From Cryptomeria japonica (Eukaryota > Streptophyta > Pinopsida > Cupressales > Cupressaceae), in contig NC_081414.1 in NCBI RefSeq assembly GCF_030272615.1, positions 232,486,733 to 232,550,732 on the forward strand: DNA of 64,000 nucleotides. Reading direction: 5' to 3'. Position numbers and translations under genes: made by a program. Below the pieces are notes generated by a model. That model saw only the letters and a program-made list of their open reading frames with translations, was not told the origin of the DNA and did not search any database. Positions 1-10,923 of the stretch are shown here, piece after piece. How positions within the stretch are numbered: the first letter of the stretch is position 1; each line of letters starts with the position of its first letter.

Positions 1-435
1 TCCACCTCTCTTATCTTGAGAATTCTCTAACTTGTTAAAATCGCCCCCTAAGAACCAAGGGATGTCCTCTAACTAGGAGACCTAGTTCCACAACTCTACT
101 CTTTCCCTATAATCATTAGGGGTGTAAATTAAGAATACCCCAAATATCTTTTCATCAACCTTAAGAGTAACCCACACTACTCTGGCACAGGGGGATTGTC
201 CCCATTTAATCACATTGTTAGTCCATTTATGACTAATAGCCCCCTTACCCTTGGAATGATTAGTGAAAAAGTATGTAGCATCTCTCCAAATACATTTCAG
301 TCCTACTTCTAGAGAGAATCAAACCGACTTCAGCTCTTGCAACATAAGATAATCAATGTTCCTATGCGTATTGAGGAATCTCTTTACCATGTACTTTCTG
401 TCAGGGGACTCCAATCCCCTTATATTCCAAGACAT
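1..435 (-). pseudogene. LINE-D ORF2, endonuclease N-terminus (partial)
   Basis: On the minus strand the frame opens with ATG at 435-433 and reads MSWNIRGLESPDRK, the classic start of plant LINE ORF2 endonucleases. It continues through the LQELKS block, which holds the metal-binding glutamate, an RVVWVTL strand and the GDFNKLE block near the left edge. This exonuclease-endonuclease-phosphatase domain nicks the target DNA for target-primed reverse transcription. At least two in-frame stops (after LQELKSV and after the VELWN stretch) show that it is decayed. ORF2 starts 22 nt after the ORF1 stop. The reverse transcriptase would lie beyond the left edge. Confidence 0.75.
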
Positions 436-457
436 TGTATTAATCATCTCAAGAGAT

Positions 458-2472
458 TCATTCAGAGGTATCCATTAGAGGCTTAAACCCCTCAAAAAAT
501 TTAGGCCATTCCTCCTTATTAGAAAGGTTATTAGCATCAAAGGCCACAAATGAATTAGGTCTACCTCTCTTTTTTCTACTTTCAAAAATTTGCTCAAGAC
601 CTAAGGACTCCTTTCTAATAGAAGCATCCCTAATAGTTCTCAGAGATCTCTTTTTCCTATCCCTCTTTGTTTTGAATTCAATGAAACCATCAGTCTTCTC
701 ACCAGCCCCTAAATTAAATTTAGGAGCCTTGGGACCAAATAATTCAAGTCCATTCCCACTTGTAGAGGTACTAGTGTGATCATCCACATGTCCATGAGTG
801 AGTGAATGGGTGGAGGTGGGTTTAACAAGGAGGAGGTCACTGTCCCCAACAGAAGAACCCATTGGTGACCTAGGAGTATCCAACGGTAGCTTAGGTCCTT
901 CAGTATCATCATAAGAATCGAGAGCGAATTTGATGGAGGCTAACTTAGGGTCAGAACTTCTCGATATCAATTCCTCATGAGGACGGGAGTTACCATTGAA
1001 CAAAGAGTCATGCATAAGGGCCTCATCATTAACCTCCAAGTTAGTGGAGGAAGGAATACACGCCACCTAGCCACCAATAATGGCACTGTCAATGGTAGGG
1101 ACCTCCAACCTACCATCTACACCCATGAACTCACTAGGGGGCAAGGGGAGGATCACATCCGAATCAACCTTGTAAGAACCAATGGCCTGCTCAAGTTGCT
1201 TTCTAGCCACAACCACTTCTTTCAACTTATCCAAAACTATCTGTTGTGCATTTTGAGTCCTTGGGCCCTTATTTAAAACCGATCCATCAGACAGGACAAA
1301 GAGAGAAGGCAGGGTAGGTTCAGAGGCCACCCTAACATCTTTTAGGAATTGTTTGTACTTAAGGATTCTCTCTGCAATGGAAGAGTTTGTGGTTTGAAGA
1401 AGTGGACAACACAACTGGTTCGGGTTCAGAGATCAAAATTGGAGGGAGCCAAGGGAGCTTGGGAAGATGAAGGGGGGTCATTGGAGGGACTAGATTGAGG
1501 TTTATGCTTAGCCACAAGAGGACAACTGTTCTTAAAATGGCCATTGTTTCTACATATATGGCAAGCATTAATATCTCCTAGATATTCGATAGGACAGGAA
1601 TAAAGAGACTCTTCGAGCTTGATAACAATTTCAGAAGGTAGATCATTATTGGGGTTAAAAGCAATAAGAATCCTTGCATCCAAATAAGGGAGAAGGGTCG
1701 GGGAGGTGTCCATCCTTACAATTTTACCAAAAGGCTTCAACATTTTAGGTAGACAAGACCAAAAGAATGAAGAGACATTATTAAAATTAACCCATCTAGG
1801 CTTTGAAAAGGCCATAATTTACTCATTGCAACATTCAGGGGCCCATTCAATAGTTCAATAATTAGAATTGCTTATCACCCAAAAATGTCTATCTAGGGAT
1901 TTTTTCTGACTATCTAAATCTTTGAAAAAATTTAAATACAAACCCTTTTGTATCATCCTACAATATGTATACTGGAGCCCTATTTTTTTAACCCAGATAT
2001 CTTGAAGCCATTTATTCATGAATTGTCAAGATGAAACCTTATTAACATCTAAGGCTGCAAGAAAGATAGCCGACTCCCTAAGCCTACAAAGTTCTTTAGA
2101 TATCATCGCAAACATAGAAAAGTTGGGTGAAATGTTAAGTTTAGTGGCAAGCGAAATCTTACCTTCTTGTGCGTCAGGATTGGTCGCAACATCTTGATAA
2201 GGCATTGTGAGAAAACCTACATCCGTCGGAAGGTCGAGTCAGGGTCCCTCGAGGGCTTATTTGAATGTCCTACTAGAATCCGACGTCGAGCCAAAGAGAG
2301 CCAGTTCAGTCGAGGAAGAGTGAGGCACATTTGACTCCCCATCATGTTTAACACCATCCATCCCATCCACTTGGACGATCATTAATTTTGGGGGCACCCC
2401 TATGGAGTTGGGAGCCCCCTTGCACAACCTGGCTAGCAACCAAGAGAGATGAGTTTCGTACCCTAGTTGCAA
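458..2472 (-). pseudogene. LINE-D ORF1, DUF4283/zinc-knuckle protein (broken)
   Basis: A decayed ORF1 protein, expected to bind element RNA as the nucleocapsid-like partner of ORF2. Between about 2060 and 1816 the frame shows a GLYLNFF..LDRHFWVISN stretch typical of DUF4283. It continues at 1815 with SKPRWVNFNNVSSFFWSCLP and LDARILIAFNP, then a CCHC zinc knuckle (C-HIC-RNNGHFKNSC, CX2CX4HX4C) near 1560-1520. The rest (1414-458) is a low-complexity tail rich in Ser, Lys and acidic residues, as in other plant LINE ORF1s. Stops near 2255, 2030, 1855, 1818, 1426 and 1067 break the frame. The N-terminal stretch 2472-2257 has no recognisable domain. Confidence 0.65.
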
Positions 2473-2695
2473 AGCCTCATTCCCATTGTCCAGAACCTTC
2501 TAGGTAAACCACTTTTCAACTTTTTGAATTGAATCAATCGAAAGTGAAATATATGTTTTGAATTTTGAAATGATGTAAACTAATAAAATTTATATTCTTT
2601 TGTGTATTTTATGTTTGTAATTTTTATAAAAATTAAAAAATTATATTTGAATATAGTTTTGTATAAAGTAAACACTATAATTTAGTTGCTGATAA

Positions 2696-2713
2696 AATTT
2701 TGAAATTGAAGTT
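2696..2713. repeat. Target-site duplication, left of LINE-A
   Basis: AATTTTGAAATTGAAGTT, identical to 10906-10923. An 18-bp duplication is in the normal range for L1-type target-primed insertion. Confidence 0.9.
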
Positions 2714-2886
2714 CTGATTGATTAAAAAAAAGGTTTTAAGGACCCGAAACCTTTACATCATAGAAAGAGAAAGAGCAGCAAAAGGATTAAAAGTCTGCAT
2801 ACATAAAGACTGGTCAGAAGACCAGCGAACAGAAAGAACATCAAAGCAACAAAACAACAAAACACAACAAAGAAACCGGGGAGACG

Positions 2887-4812
2887 CTACTCAGCAATTT
2901 TCTTTAGTAGGTCCTCTGCCTTTATCACCAACTCATCATAGGTAGCCCCGACAACTTTCATCTCTTCCAGATCCTTGTTCATTTTCTTTTCCTTCCTTTT
3001 GCTTCTGGTGCGGGTTCTGGGACCTTGAGCTTCCCCTGTACCTTCAGCGTCCAGGTCAATTTCCTAGATTTCCTTGTCATCATCAAGCTTACTGATGAGG
3101 GTATGAGTATTATTGGTCGATATTTTCAGAATACTAAGGCTCTGCTCCGCGATATTCTTAAGGCACTCCTCAATTTTTCCCACTTTAGTCACAGTATCCA
3201 AGAGTGTTTTTTCACTAGTTTCCGCAAGGCTTTTTCTGTCCAGCATCTCCTTTTCAATCTTCTCAAACCTGGGGTTGAAAGCATCTCTGATGTCTTCCGC
3301 TTTAGCAATAGTGTTTTTCAGATCCTCAATATAGTCAACCATTGTATTCCCCTCCCCTATATTAATGGTTTCCAGAATCAGGACTCTATTGCATAGTTTT
3401 TTATACTCATCCACAACTTTCTTGTAACCATCAATGAGCCATTCCATAGTTTTCATAAAACCATGCAAGCCCTTGGGAGGAGGGCCATCGGGGGGAGTCA
3501 CTTTTCCAGGGGTTACCTATTCATCTTTAGGGATATGGAGGGCAGAGATAGTGTCGGCAGTCCCGAGAGTCTCTTCCATTGCCTCCTTTTCCAAGCTGTG
3601 CTCGGCTTCCAGGGTCCTAGCTTGTTTGTCAGCTTCCGGTTCCTTGCCAGTCTCCTCTTTTTTCTTATGCTTTTTCCGGGTCTGGGCTTGGTTTTTAATT
3701 TTCTTCTTCAGCAACCCTTTAGGGTTCTTCTTCTCCTCAGAATAGTCTAAATCCTCTTCTTCTGAAGAGATGCTGATGAAGGGTTTGATTTGAAGTTTTT
3801 TGCCCTTGGAAGATGAGGGTCTTGTTTTCCTCTTCTTACTACTCTCATACTCTGAATCATCAGAGCTATCCTCAGTATCAGACGAGGAATCATTGTCGGA
3901 TTCCTCCTCCTCCGAAAAAGCAGAATCAGACATATCTTCCTCAGAGTCCATAGAGGGTTGTATCCGGTTAATTTGACTAGCCTTTAAATGGTCATAAATT
4001 AGGACCATTAGGCCTTGGTGCATTGCAGTATCGCCTAGAGGATTCTATTTGTAGGCTTTAAGGGAAGCATTCATTGAGCAAAGCAAGAAATAAGGAAAAT
4101 TCACCTTATCATTATGCCTAAAGTGGTTTAACAGAACAAAATGATACCCATAGACTTTTGTAAACCTACCATCTAGAGTAATATACCGCATTAAAACAAA
4201 GAGAATTTCCCACCAGGGTTTGGCAAAAGCCCTAGGTGGGTAGTAGGTTTTGCTCAACTTTACCAGTCATTTTTTCTCTTTCTCAGTAACCGGGTACCTT
4301 TAAATGGCTTCCCTACTGACCTTCCTATCTCTGTAGAAGTTGCAGCCTTCCCTATTGAGACCCGTAGCTTTAGCAATTAAATCTTCATCAATTTCCACCA
4401 TTTGGTCACCCATTTTTAACATGCCCTTCTTCCAGTTTTTGCAGAAAAGGCTAGTTACCATTCCATCATGGCCGTGGAGTCTCTCTATGAAGTTCGAAAG
4501 ACTGCCCTTATGCAAAATACCCCACACCTCTTCCTTCTATTTCCACTCTTTGCAGCTACTTGGCTCATATCGTCTCCTATTTCCGCCCATGATGTCGCTT
4601 CTCACAGCCAAATTTTGAAACTTGCAGAGATGGTTAAACAAAGAGCTTTTCAGAGCTAAAACAATTACCCAACAAGTGTGGGAGTAGATGGCATTGATGT
4701 TATAATGAGTGATTTTCTCATTATAGAAATAACTCGAAGTGCTCACATCAGTACTTTTCATTATTACCCTGTCAATCAAGAGTCTTTGGGGTACTTCTAT
4801 ATTGCTCATCAC
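2887..4812 (-). pseudogene. LINE-A ORF3, conserved third protein (broken)
   Basis: A third reading frame after RNase H, inside the TSD-bounded element. It opens with MMSNIEVPQ, overlapping the last 41 nt of ORF2. It then shows blocks shared with LINE-B and C: MGGNRRRYEP, GSLSNFIERL, DEDLIAKATGLNREG with CNFYRDRKVS, YGYHFVLLNHFRH, and LMVLIYDHL. After about residue 270 comes a long Ser/Asp/Glu-rich acidic stretch with a Lys-rich basic segment, and then a predicted coiled coil (GYKKVVDEYKKL to KIEECLKNI). Stops occur near 4537, 4258, 4045, 3517 and 3064. Function unknown: the N-terminal part faintly recalls gag-like 'plant transposon protein' domains, which I cannot confirm. Length is about 640 codons including stops. 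Confidence 0.65.
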
Positions 4813-7800
4813 TTATGATTTGTCTGACATCTTCAGGGAGTCTGCTCTCACCCATCCACATGGTAATTGTCTCATTTTTAACCGCCACATTGGCAGCCCA
4901 ATCAGCAGAACAGTTGGCCTCTCGATAGATATGGGAGATATGACATTTTTTAAAGGTTCTAATAATGTCAATAGCGGAAGTGATTATGTTGTGAATCGAC
5001 CATGAAGGTTTTGAAGTCCCATTGAGGCACTTTATTATATTATTTGAGTCCCCTTCTATCCATAGATAGGGGCAATTCCATTTTTTGGCTAGGATTATGC
5101 CTTGAAGAGCTGCCATAGCTTCAGCTTTATGGTTAGTTTGGGTTCCAATAGGGACAACAATCATCTCTTTGCAAATTCCTCTATGATCTCTAAGAATAGC
5201 TCCACAACCTGAAAGACCTGGGTTACCTTTGGGTGCACCATCAAAATTGATTTTGAGCCAGCCTTGGGGAGGGGTTTGCCATTTAGCTTCAAGCCTTTTA
5301 TTGTAGCTGAGATTAGAACCATTGGTGATCTTCATATTCCAAGCCTTTAAGATATTTGACTCTAGGGAGTTATTTGAGTAACAAGAACCCATCATGATTC
5401 CCATATTTTCCTGGATAGCCCTTTGAATTTTCTGGAATATAGTATCTTGATTTAGGGAGACATCCCTGAAGATTCAGTTGTTTCTTTCTTTCCAAAGACC
5501 CCACAAGATGTGAGGAAGAGAGAGCTGCCACATACATCTCAAAAAAGAGTTAGTCCATTGAATATTCCAAGAGGAGAACAAATCTCTCATGTTACTCGGA
5601 AACACCCAAGCTAAACTAAAGCTCTTGAGGAAATTTTCCCAAATTGAGGCTGAGAAGGAACAGTGGAGGGCAAGGTGGTCCACAGACTCTTCCTCTTGAA
5701 AGAACAAAACACACCTGTTAGGAAGGGCAAAACCTCTGCCTTTTAGGTTGTCAACGGTAAGGATCTTATTTTGGAGGATAGTCCAGAAGAAAAAAATGAT
5801 TTTGGGGGTGAGACCTTTTATCCATGCTTTAGACTAGAAAGGATTTATAGGAGGGGGGGAAATGACACAATACAATGAGGACACAGTTAAAGTACCTTTG
5901 GGATCATGTTTCCAAATCAGGGTGTCCTCTTCATTATTTAGCCATATAGCAGACAGATGGGTCTTAAGTTTAGAAAGGCTAGGGTGGATACTATCAATGT
6001 TCTACCAATTGTTCCCATCCCAGTATTCTGCCACTAAGGAGCCAAAAGAGCCAATACAGGAAGGGGCATGGGAGGCCCATTCATGGAAGTCCATTAGGGG
6101 TTTATCAAAAAGCCAGGGATCCTCCCAGAATCTAACTTTTCTGCCATTTCCAAGTTTCCATATCACTCCTTTAGCAATCACATCTTTACATTTAGAAACA
6201 TGGTTCCAAATATGGGATCCATTTATACTGAGATCCGAATTAAGAAAAGAAGAGAGAGAAGAAGACAGAAGAGAGTACTTACTTCTCCTAATTTTGCACC
6301 ATTCAGAATCAGAATGAAACCATCTCCAAGCTTGTTTGGACAAGAGAGCTTCATTTAAAGTACGAATCCTCTTGAGACCCAAACCACCTTTGCTTTTCGG
6401 CCTACAGACCTGATCCGAGGCCACCAAGGACATTCTTTGCTTTTCCTCAACCCCAGACCATAGGAATCTTCTTTGAATTTTCTCAATTGCTTCAGCATAA
6501 TTGACTGGAATTCTAAAGAGACTAAGAGCATAAATAGGAATACTTTGAAGAGTAGCCTTAAGGAGTTGGAGCTTACTAGCTTGACTTAAGAGGGCCCCTT
6601 TCCAACCGGCAAGTTTTTTATGAAATTTGTCAACTAGAGAACTCCAGAAGGAGTCAGAAGGGGCAATCCCCATGGGGAGTCCAAGGTAGGTAGCAGGAAG
6701 GTCAGCAATCTTACACTCCAGAATTCGGCTGATCCTCTGTTGTCTTCTCTCTGGAGTATTAATGAAAAAGACTTCACTTTTAGCCCAGTTGATAAGCTGC
6801 CCCGTAGCAGAGGCAAATTTACACAGGGTACTCTTCAATACTTTAGCTTCTGAGATACTTGATTCCCCCATAATAATAGTGTCATCAACAAACTTCTGGT
6901 GGGAATAGATAAGGTCAGTAGAAGAAGGTTGGAGGCCCTTAAAGGATCCTTGTTGCACCAATTTTTCCATGGTCCAACCAAAGCATTCTGCCAAAATTAT
7001 GAAAAGGATGGGGGAGATAGGATCTCCTTGCCTAAGAGCTCTTGAGGCTTGGAAAAAAGTAGAAGGAGAACCATTGACAAGAACAACAAAAGATGCAGAG
7101 GTAGTAAGTTGGGAGAAAAGATCCACAACTCTAGAGGAAAACCCAAAAGAAGTGAGAGCTTTCTAAAGAAGAGACTAGTCAACCTTGTCATAGGCTTTGG
7201 AGAGGTCAAGCTTAAGGATGAGACCCTGCTTCTTAGCTCTAACAAGAGAGTGAATGTTCTCATGAACTGTAATAATGGAGTCAAGAATTTTTCTTCCAGG
7301 AACAAACCCATTTTGCTGGTGTTTAATTAAGGCAGGAAGGATAGACAAAACTCTAGTAGTAAGGACCTTAGAAATAATCTTGTAAAAGGAGTTGCAGAGG
7401 CTAATAGGTCTGAATTTGTCCAAAGAGTCAGCTCCTTGAGTCTTGGGGATAAGAGCAATAAAAGTACCATTGATTTCTTTCAAGATTTTTCTAGTCCCAA
7501 AGAATTCCTTAACCCCATTGGCAACATCAGTACCAATAATATCCCAAAAATCTTGAAAAAAGAACATTGGGAATCCGTCAGGTCCAGGTGCTTTATTACC
7601 ATCAAAGGAGAAAACAACATTTTTAATTTGTAAGATAGTGGGAATGGAAGAGAGGGAGGCATTATTATGAGCATCAATGAGACAAGGAATGTTCTAAAGA
7701 AAAGAGGATTGGGCTTTAGCATCCAGACTGTGATCCCTCTTTAGGAGGTCCGAGAAATACCTCTTAGCTTCATTCCTTATTTCATCCTCCTTGACCAGCT

Positions 7801-8957
7801 CCCCACTTTCCACAACTAGCTTGTTCATTCTATTGACTGCTTTATGCTTGATAGTCGACATATGGAAGAATCTTGTATTCCTGTCCCCTTCCTTGAGCCA
7901 AATTCATCTCGATCTCTGCTTCCAGAACATTTCCTTTTTGACAATAATATCATGGTATTTTTTAAGGATCTCGTTTTCATCAGCAATAGACACAGTACTG
8001 AAACCATCCTTCTGGATCTGGTCCTATATTTCTTTAAGGTTTTTCTGAATTTTACTCTTAGCCTCAAATATATTCCCAAAACTGGTTTTACTCCAGAGTC
8101 GAATGTTGTCCTTCACACTTTTGAGCTTCTTAACAACTTTGAACATAGCCGTTCCCTCAACTTGGATACTCCACTATTTCTGAATATTTCTTTTGATGTC
8201 GGGGTGAAGGGTCCACATTTTTTCAAATCTAAAGGGAAAGTTTCTCCTTCTATTGATCAAGTCAGCAATGAAGGTGATAGGAAAATGATCGGATCCAACC
8301 TGAATGTGGGCAGACAGAACAAAAGTACTGACTATACCAGTCATCAGAAATGAGAGTTTTGTCAAGACACACTTGGATAAGGTCATTACCAGTTCATCTG
8401 TTGGTTCAAGTGTAATTGCAACCCTATATCTCCAAGTCATTAAGAGCTTGGGAGTTAATAAAATCCATGAGGGCCATCCTACTTTCCAGCTGAGGAGGAC
8501 TCCCTCCAAATTTTTCCTCCTCTTTCAAAGGCGTATTAAAGTCTCCCATAACCATCCAACTAAGATTTTTGAAGCTGTCCCTAGCTTGGATGATCTTTTT
8601 CCAAAAAGAGTTTTTAGCCTTTAAGGTATTAGGAGCATAAATGTTAGTGAGAACCCATGAAGAACCATCTTTTAGGTGCTCAAATTTGATACAAGAAAAG
8701 TTACTTTCCTGGATAATGACCTGACCTTTAACAGTGTTAAGATTCCAGATGGTAGCAATGCCTCCAGAAGCACCCTCAGAACTACCCCCACTAACATTAC
8801 CGATTTTGAAGAACTTCAAAGATTCAACTTTTTCTCTACTCATTTTGGTTTCTTGAATAAGAAAAATGTCAGGATTACTATCTCTTATCATATTCCTAAT
8901 AATATCATGTTTATGGGGATTGTTGAGTCCCCTTATGTTCCAAGAAATAATCTTCAT
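4772..8957 (-). pseudogene. LINE-A ORF2: endonuclease, reverse transcriptase, RNase H
   Basis: The replication polyprotein of the LINE. The endonuclease (8957-about 8170) shows SWNIRGLN, IQETKMS, MGDFNTP and GSDHFPI. A linker (8150-7725) leads to the reverse transcriptase (about 7720-6500): DKFRPISLCNSFYKI, NGFVPGR, LKLDLSKAYDKVD, GDPISPILF and the catalytic KFVDDTI at about 6890. A thumb and connection region follow with YLGLPMG, LAGWKG and GGLGLK. A zf-RVT zinc finger lies at 5707-5474 (DHLALHCSFSASIWE). RNase H (about 5290-4830) shows INFDGAPKGNPG, HKAEAMAAL, EGDSNN and REANCSADW, so the acidic triad is present. Frameshifts near 8480 and 7725, stops in KVD-stop-SLL at about 7175, and breaks around 5830 show that it is inactive. 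ORF2 starts 2 nt after the ORF1 stop. Confidence 0.85.
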
Positions 8958-8959
8958 AG

Positions 8960-10705
8960 CTACTTACCAATTCCCAGCTCCTTGAGAGTTTTTTGAGTTC
9001 CATCTGCTATGTTCTTGCTGGCCTCCTTGTCTCTAACTTTGTGGTTAGAGGGCCATCCTGGGGAAGAGGAAATGTACCCCACATCAACTTGAGCTATTCT
9101 GCTGGATTTCCTTATTAGAGAAGTCGAGGGAGTTGCTGCTTTCTTGTTCCTGTATTTTGGTTGCTTCCGTTCCATTTCTATCACAAGAGCCACTTCCAGG
9201 TTGATGAGGATTTTGGAAATTTCTTCTTCATTACCCCATTTAGGAGTTCTGGAGTCAGTTGAAACATTGTTCACTGTTCTTGGGCTTTGATCTGAATCCG
9301 AAAGATTCATACCCAAAATTGCACATTTTTGGGCTTCTTGAATTTCAAAACTTGGCATGGCTAGAGAAGAGTTAGTCCTTTCAACTTGGGGATCAGGGAT
9401 CTCTCCTTCCTCAGGTTGGTAATCTCTTGCTTCCATTGCCTTGCTTTCATAAGTGTCATCAATCACTTCAACTATCTCATTTGGAGGATCATTCTGATCT
9501 TTCATTTCCTTTTTTTGAATTGTTCTTATGGGGTTGGCTTTGGTTGATTCATTTCTCTCTACTTCCTGTATTGTGGGCCTGAAGATAGAATTTGAGGCTT
9601 CCTTCTGTTCCCCCAAAGGAAAAAAATGATTGGAATTTTCTTCCTTATTTTCTGGGTTTTTAACTTGCCACACCCATTTCTCTGGCAACTTTTGACTTTC
9701 AATCTGAGGTTTAAGCTGCTTGGGTTCCACCTTTTGCTTGTTTGGGCAGGATTTTGCCCAATGACCTACTTTTTTACATTGGAAGCACACGAAAGGAATA
9801 GTTTCATATTCGATATGTTGTTTCCAGGTTCCCAGCTTTGAAACTAGGTCTATCTGTTCCGACATATCTGCCTCAGGGGCTACTCCTACATAGAACCTTG
9901 CATGAGTTAGTCTTCTTTTTGAGGCAGTGACTGGGTCTATAGAGAGCAACTCGCCAAAAGAACTTGCTATTCTAGAGAAGATACTTTCTGCCCAATATCC
10001 AAGAGGCAATCCTGGAAGCTTAATCCAAACTGGAACTTGGGCCAGGAGAGAATCATTCATGTTTAGATTCAGATGCCATTTTCTAAGAACCAGAGCTGTC
10101 TTTCCTACCATCCAGGGACTCCCGCACAAAATCTTAACCTTATCTTCTTCACATGAAAAGGAAAAAAATAGAAGACCTTTGGGTAGTGCCAAAATTTCAA
10201 CATTTCCTTTAAGGGCCCATTTTCGTTTGACAAAGGCCCTGACAACTTCAATATTTGGGCACGAGCCCATGAATTTTCCTACCAAGGAGTTCGACATACT
10301 ATTGATGTTATGGTCCAGAACCTGGTCAGGGATAGAGATAGCAAACTTACCACCAGAAGGGTCAGAAATATTCTTAACAGGAGGAAGGGAGGATTTACCA
10401 ATTGGTCTAGTTCCAAAAAGGGAAGACCATTTCTTTTTCTCCCTCCCGCTATCCACGGAGTCATCTCGTGGGATGGGCCCCCCATTGGACCCTTCCCCCA
10501 AATGCCCAGATGAACCCACTGTCTCCTCAAGCAGAGTACGATCAGACTGTGAGTCAGCAACATCACCTGGGAAGTCCGGGGGCTTGTCCTTATCACCAAT
10601 AGGACCAGGGCCATTGATTTGGTCAATCCCACCATTGAAACCAGGGTTCCCGCCTTGCTGAGAATTTGAAATTTGAGCTCCCGCTCCCACTCCCACTCCC
10701 GCCAT
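8960..10705 (-). CDS. LINE-A ORF1, DUF4283 and zinc-knuckle RNA-binding protein
   Basis: An open frame of about 581 codons. I chose the start MAGVGVGAGAQ at 10705 rather than the ATG at 10804, because the first 33 codons of the longer frame fall in a duplicated non-coding 5' UTR monomer. A Gly/Ser/Pro-rich N-terminus is followed by KKKWSSLFGTRP, then a DUF4283 domain (about residues 130-255: SLVGKFMGSCPNIEVVRAF, LLFFSFSCEEDK, PVWIKLPGLPLGYW). Next comes a CCHC knuckle CFQCKKVGHWAKSC at about 305-318, and a hydrophilic tail. It should coat the LINE RNA in a ribonucleoprotein with ORF2. It is the only fully open frame of this copy. The TAG stop is 2 nt before the ORF2 ATG. Confidence 0.8.
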   Translation of the reverse strand: MAGVGVGAGAQISNSQQGGNPGFNGGIDQINGPGPIGDKDKPPDFPGDVADSQSDRTLLEETVGSSGHLGEGSNGGPIPRDDSVDSGREKKKWSSLFGTRPIGKSSLPPVKNISDPSGGKFAISIPDQVLDHNINSMSNSLVGKFMGSCPNIEVVRAFVKRKWALKGNVEILALPKGLLFFSFSCEEDKVKILCGSPWMVGKTALVLRKWHLNLNMNDSLLAQVPVWIKLPGLPLGYWAESIFSRIASSFGELLSIDPVTASKRRLTHARFYVGVAPEADMSEQIDLVSKLGTWKQHIEYETIPFVCFQCKKVGHWAKSCPNKQKVEPKQLKPQIESQKLPEKWVWQVKNPENKEENSNHFFPLGEQKEASNSIFRPTIQEVERNESTKANPIRTIQKKEMKDQNDPPNEIVEVIDDTYESKAMEARDYQPEEGEIPDPQVERTNSSLAMPSFEIQEAQKCAILGMNLSDSDQSPRTVNNVSTDSRTPKWGNEEEISKILINLEVALVIEMERKQPKYRNKKAATPSTSLIRKSSRIAQVDVGYISSSPGWPSNHKVRDKEASKNIADGTQKTLKELGIGK

Positions 10706-10728
10706 GATACCTAAGATTAAAATTGTAT

Positions 10729-10904
10729 GGTTTGAACCAAGGATGTAGGCTCTACAGGCAAGAAGCCCCACCATTTCTCCAAGGTTCTCCCCATGGACAA
10801 ACATGCTCCATTGTCAACACGGTAGAGATGAACCCGCGGGGTTTGAACCTAGGTTGTAGGCACTACAGGCAAGAAGCCCCACCATTTCACCAAAGGGTCA
10901 TCCC
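10729..10904 (-). repeat. LINE-A 5' UTR duplicated monomer
   Basis: Two imperfect copies of a roughly 65-bp unit at 10729-10796 and 10838-10904, offset by 109 bp. Both contain GGTTTGAACC, TGTAGGC, CTACAGGCAAGAAGCCCC and ACCATTTC. The unit sits at the extreme 5' end of the LINE, next to the target-site duplication. In L1 elements of other organisms, tandem 5' monomers act as promoter modules; that role is only inferred here. Confidence 0.65.
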
Positions 10905-10905
10905 C

Positions 10906-10923
10906 AATTTTGAAATTGAAGTT
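10906..10923. repeat. Target-site duplication, right of LINE-A
   Basis: AATTTTGAAATTGAAGTT, identical to 2696-2713. It marks the 5' end of the LINE-A insertion. Confidence 0.9.

Larger units (their letters stand above)
1..2510 (-). mobile_element. LINE-D, 5' portion of an L1-type LINE
   Basis: A LINE lies on the minus strand with ORF1 at higher coordinates and the first part of ORF2 running off the left edge of the window. It shows the usual plant L1 order: a DUF4283/zinc-knuckle ORF1 followed by an ORF2 that begins with an apurinic-type endonuclease. Both frames carry several stops, so the copy is dead. Its sequence differs clearly from LINE-A, B and C, so it is another family. The 5' boundary near 2510 is only where coding resemblance fades; I found no target-site duplication because the other end is outside the window. 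Confidence 0.75.
2714..10905 (-). mobile_element. LINE-A, complete three-ORF LINE insertion
   Basis: An 8.2-kb LINE on the minus strand, bounded by perfect 18-bp duplications AATTTTGAAATTGAAGTT at 2696-2713 and 10906-10923. Order 5' to 3' on the element: 5' UTR with a duplicated monomer, ORF1 (10705-8960), ORF2 (8957-4772), ORF3 (4812-2887), then a short 3' UTR. The target-site duplication fixes both ends and shows that ORF3 is inside the element. The 3' end has no poly(A); it finishes in a TTAATCAATCAG-like sequence. ORF1 is open throughout, but ORF2 and ORF3 contain several stops and frameshifts, so the copy is probably old and inactive. LINE-B and LINE-C are related copies. Confidence 0.9.

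Noticed and set aside
5862-6317. 151-codon plus-strand frame
   Set aside because: Antisense shadow of the LINE-A ORF2 connection region; no recognisable features.
9927-10661. 244-codon plus-strand frame
   Set aside because: Shadow of LINE-A ORF1, which has DUF4283 and a zinc knuckle on the other strand.
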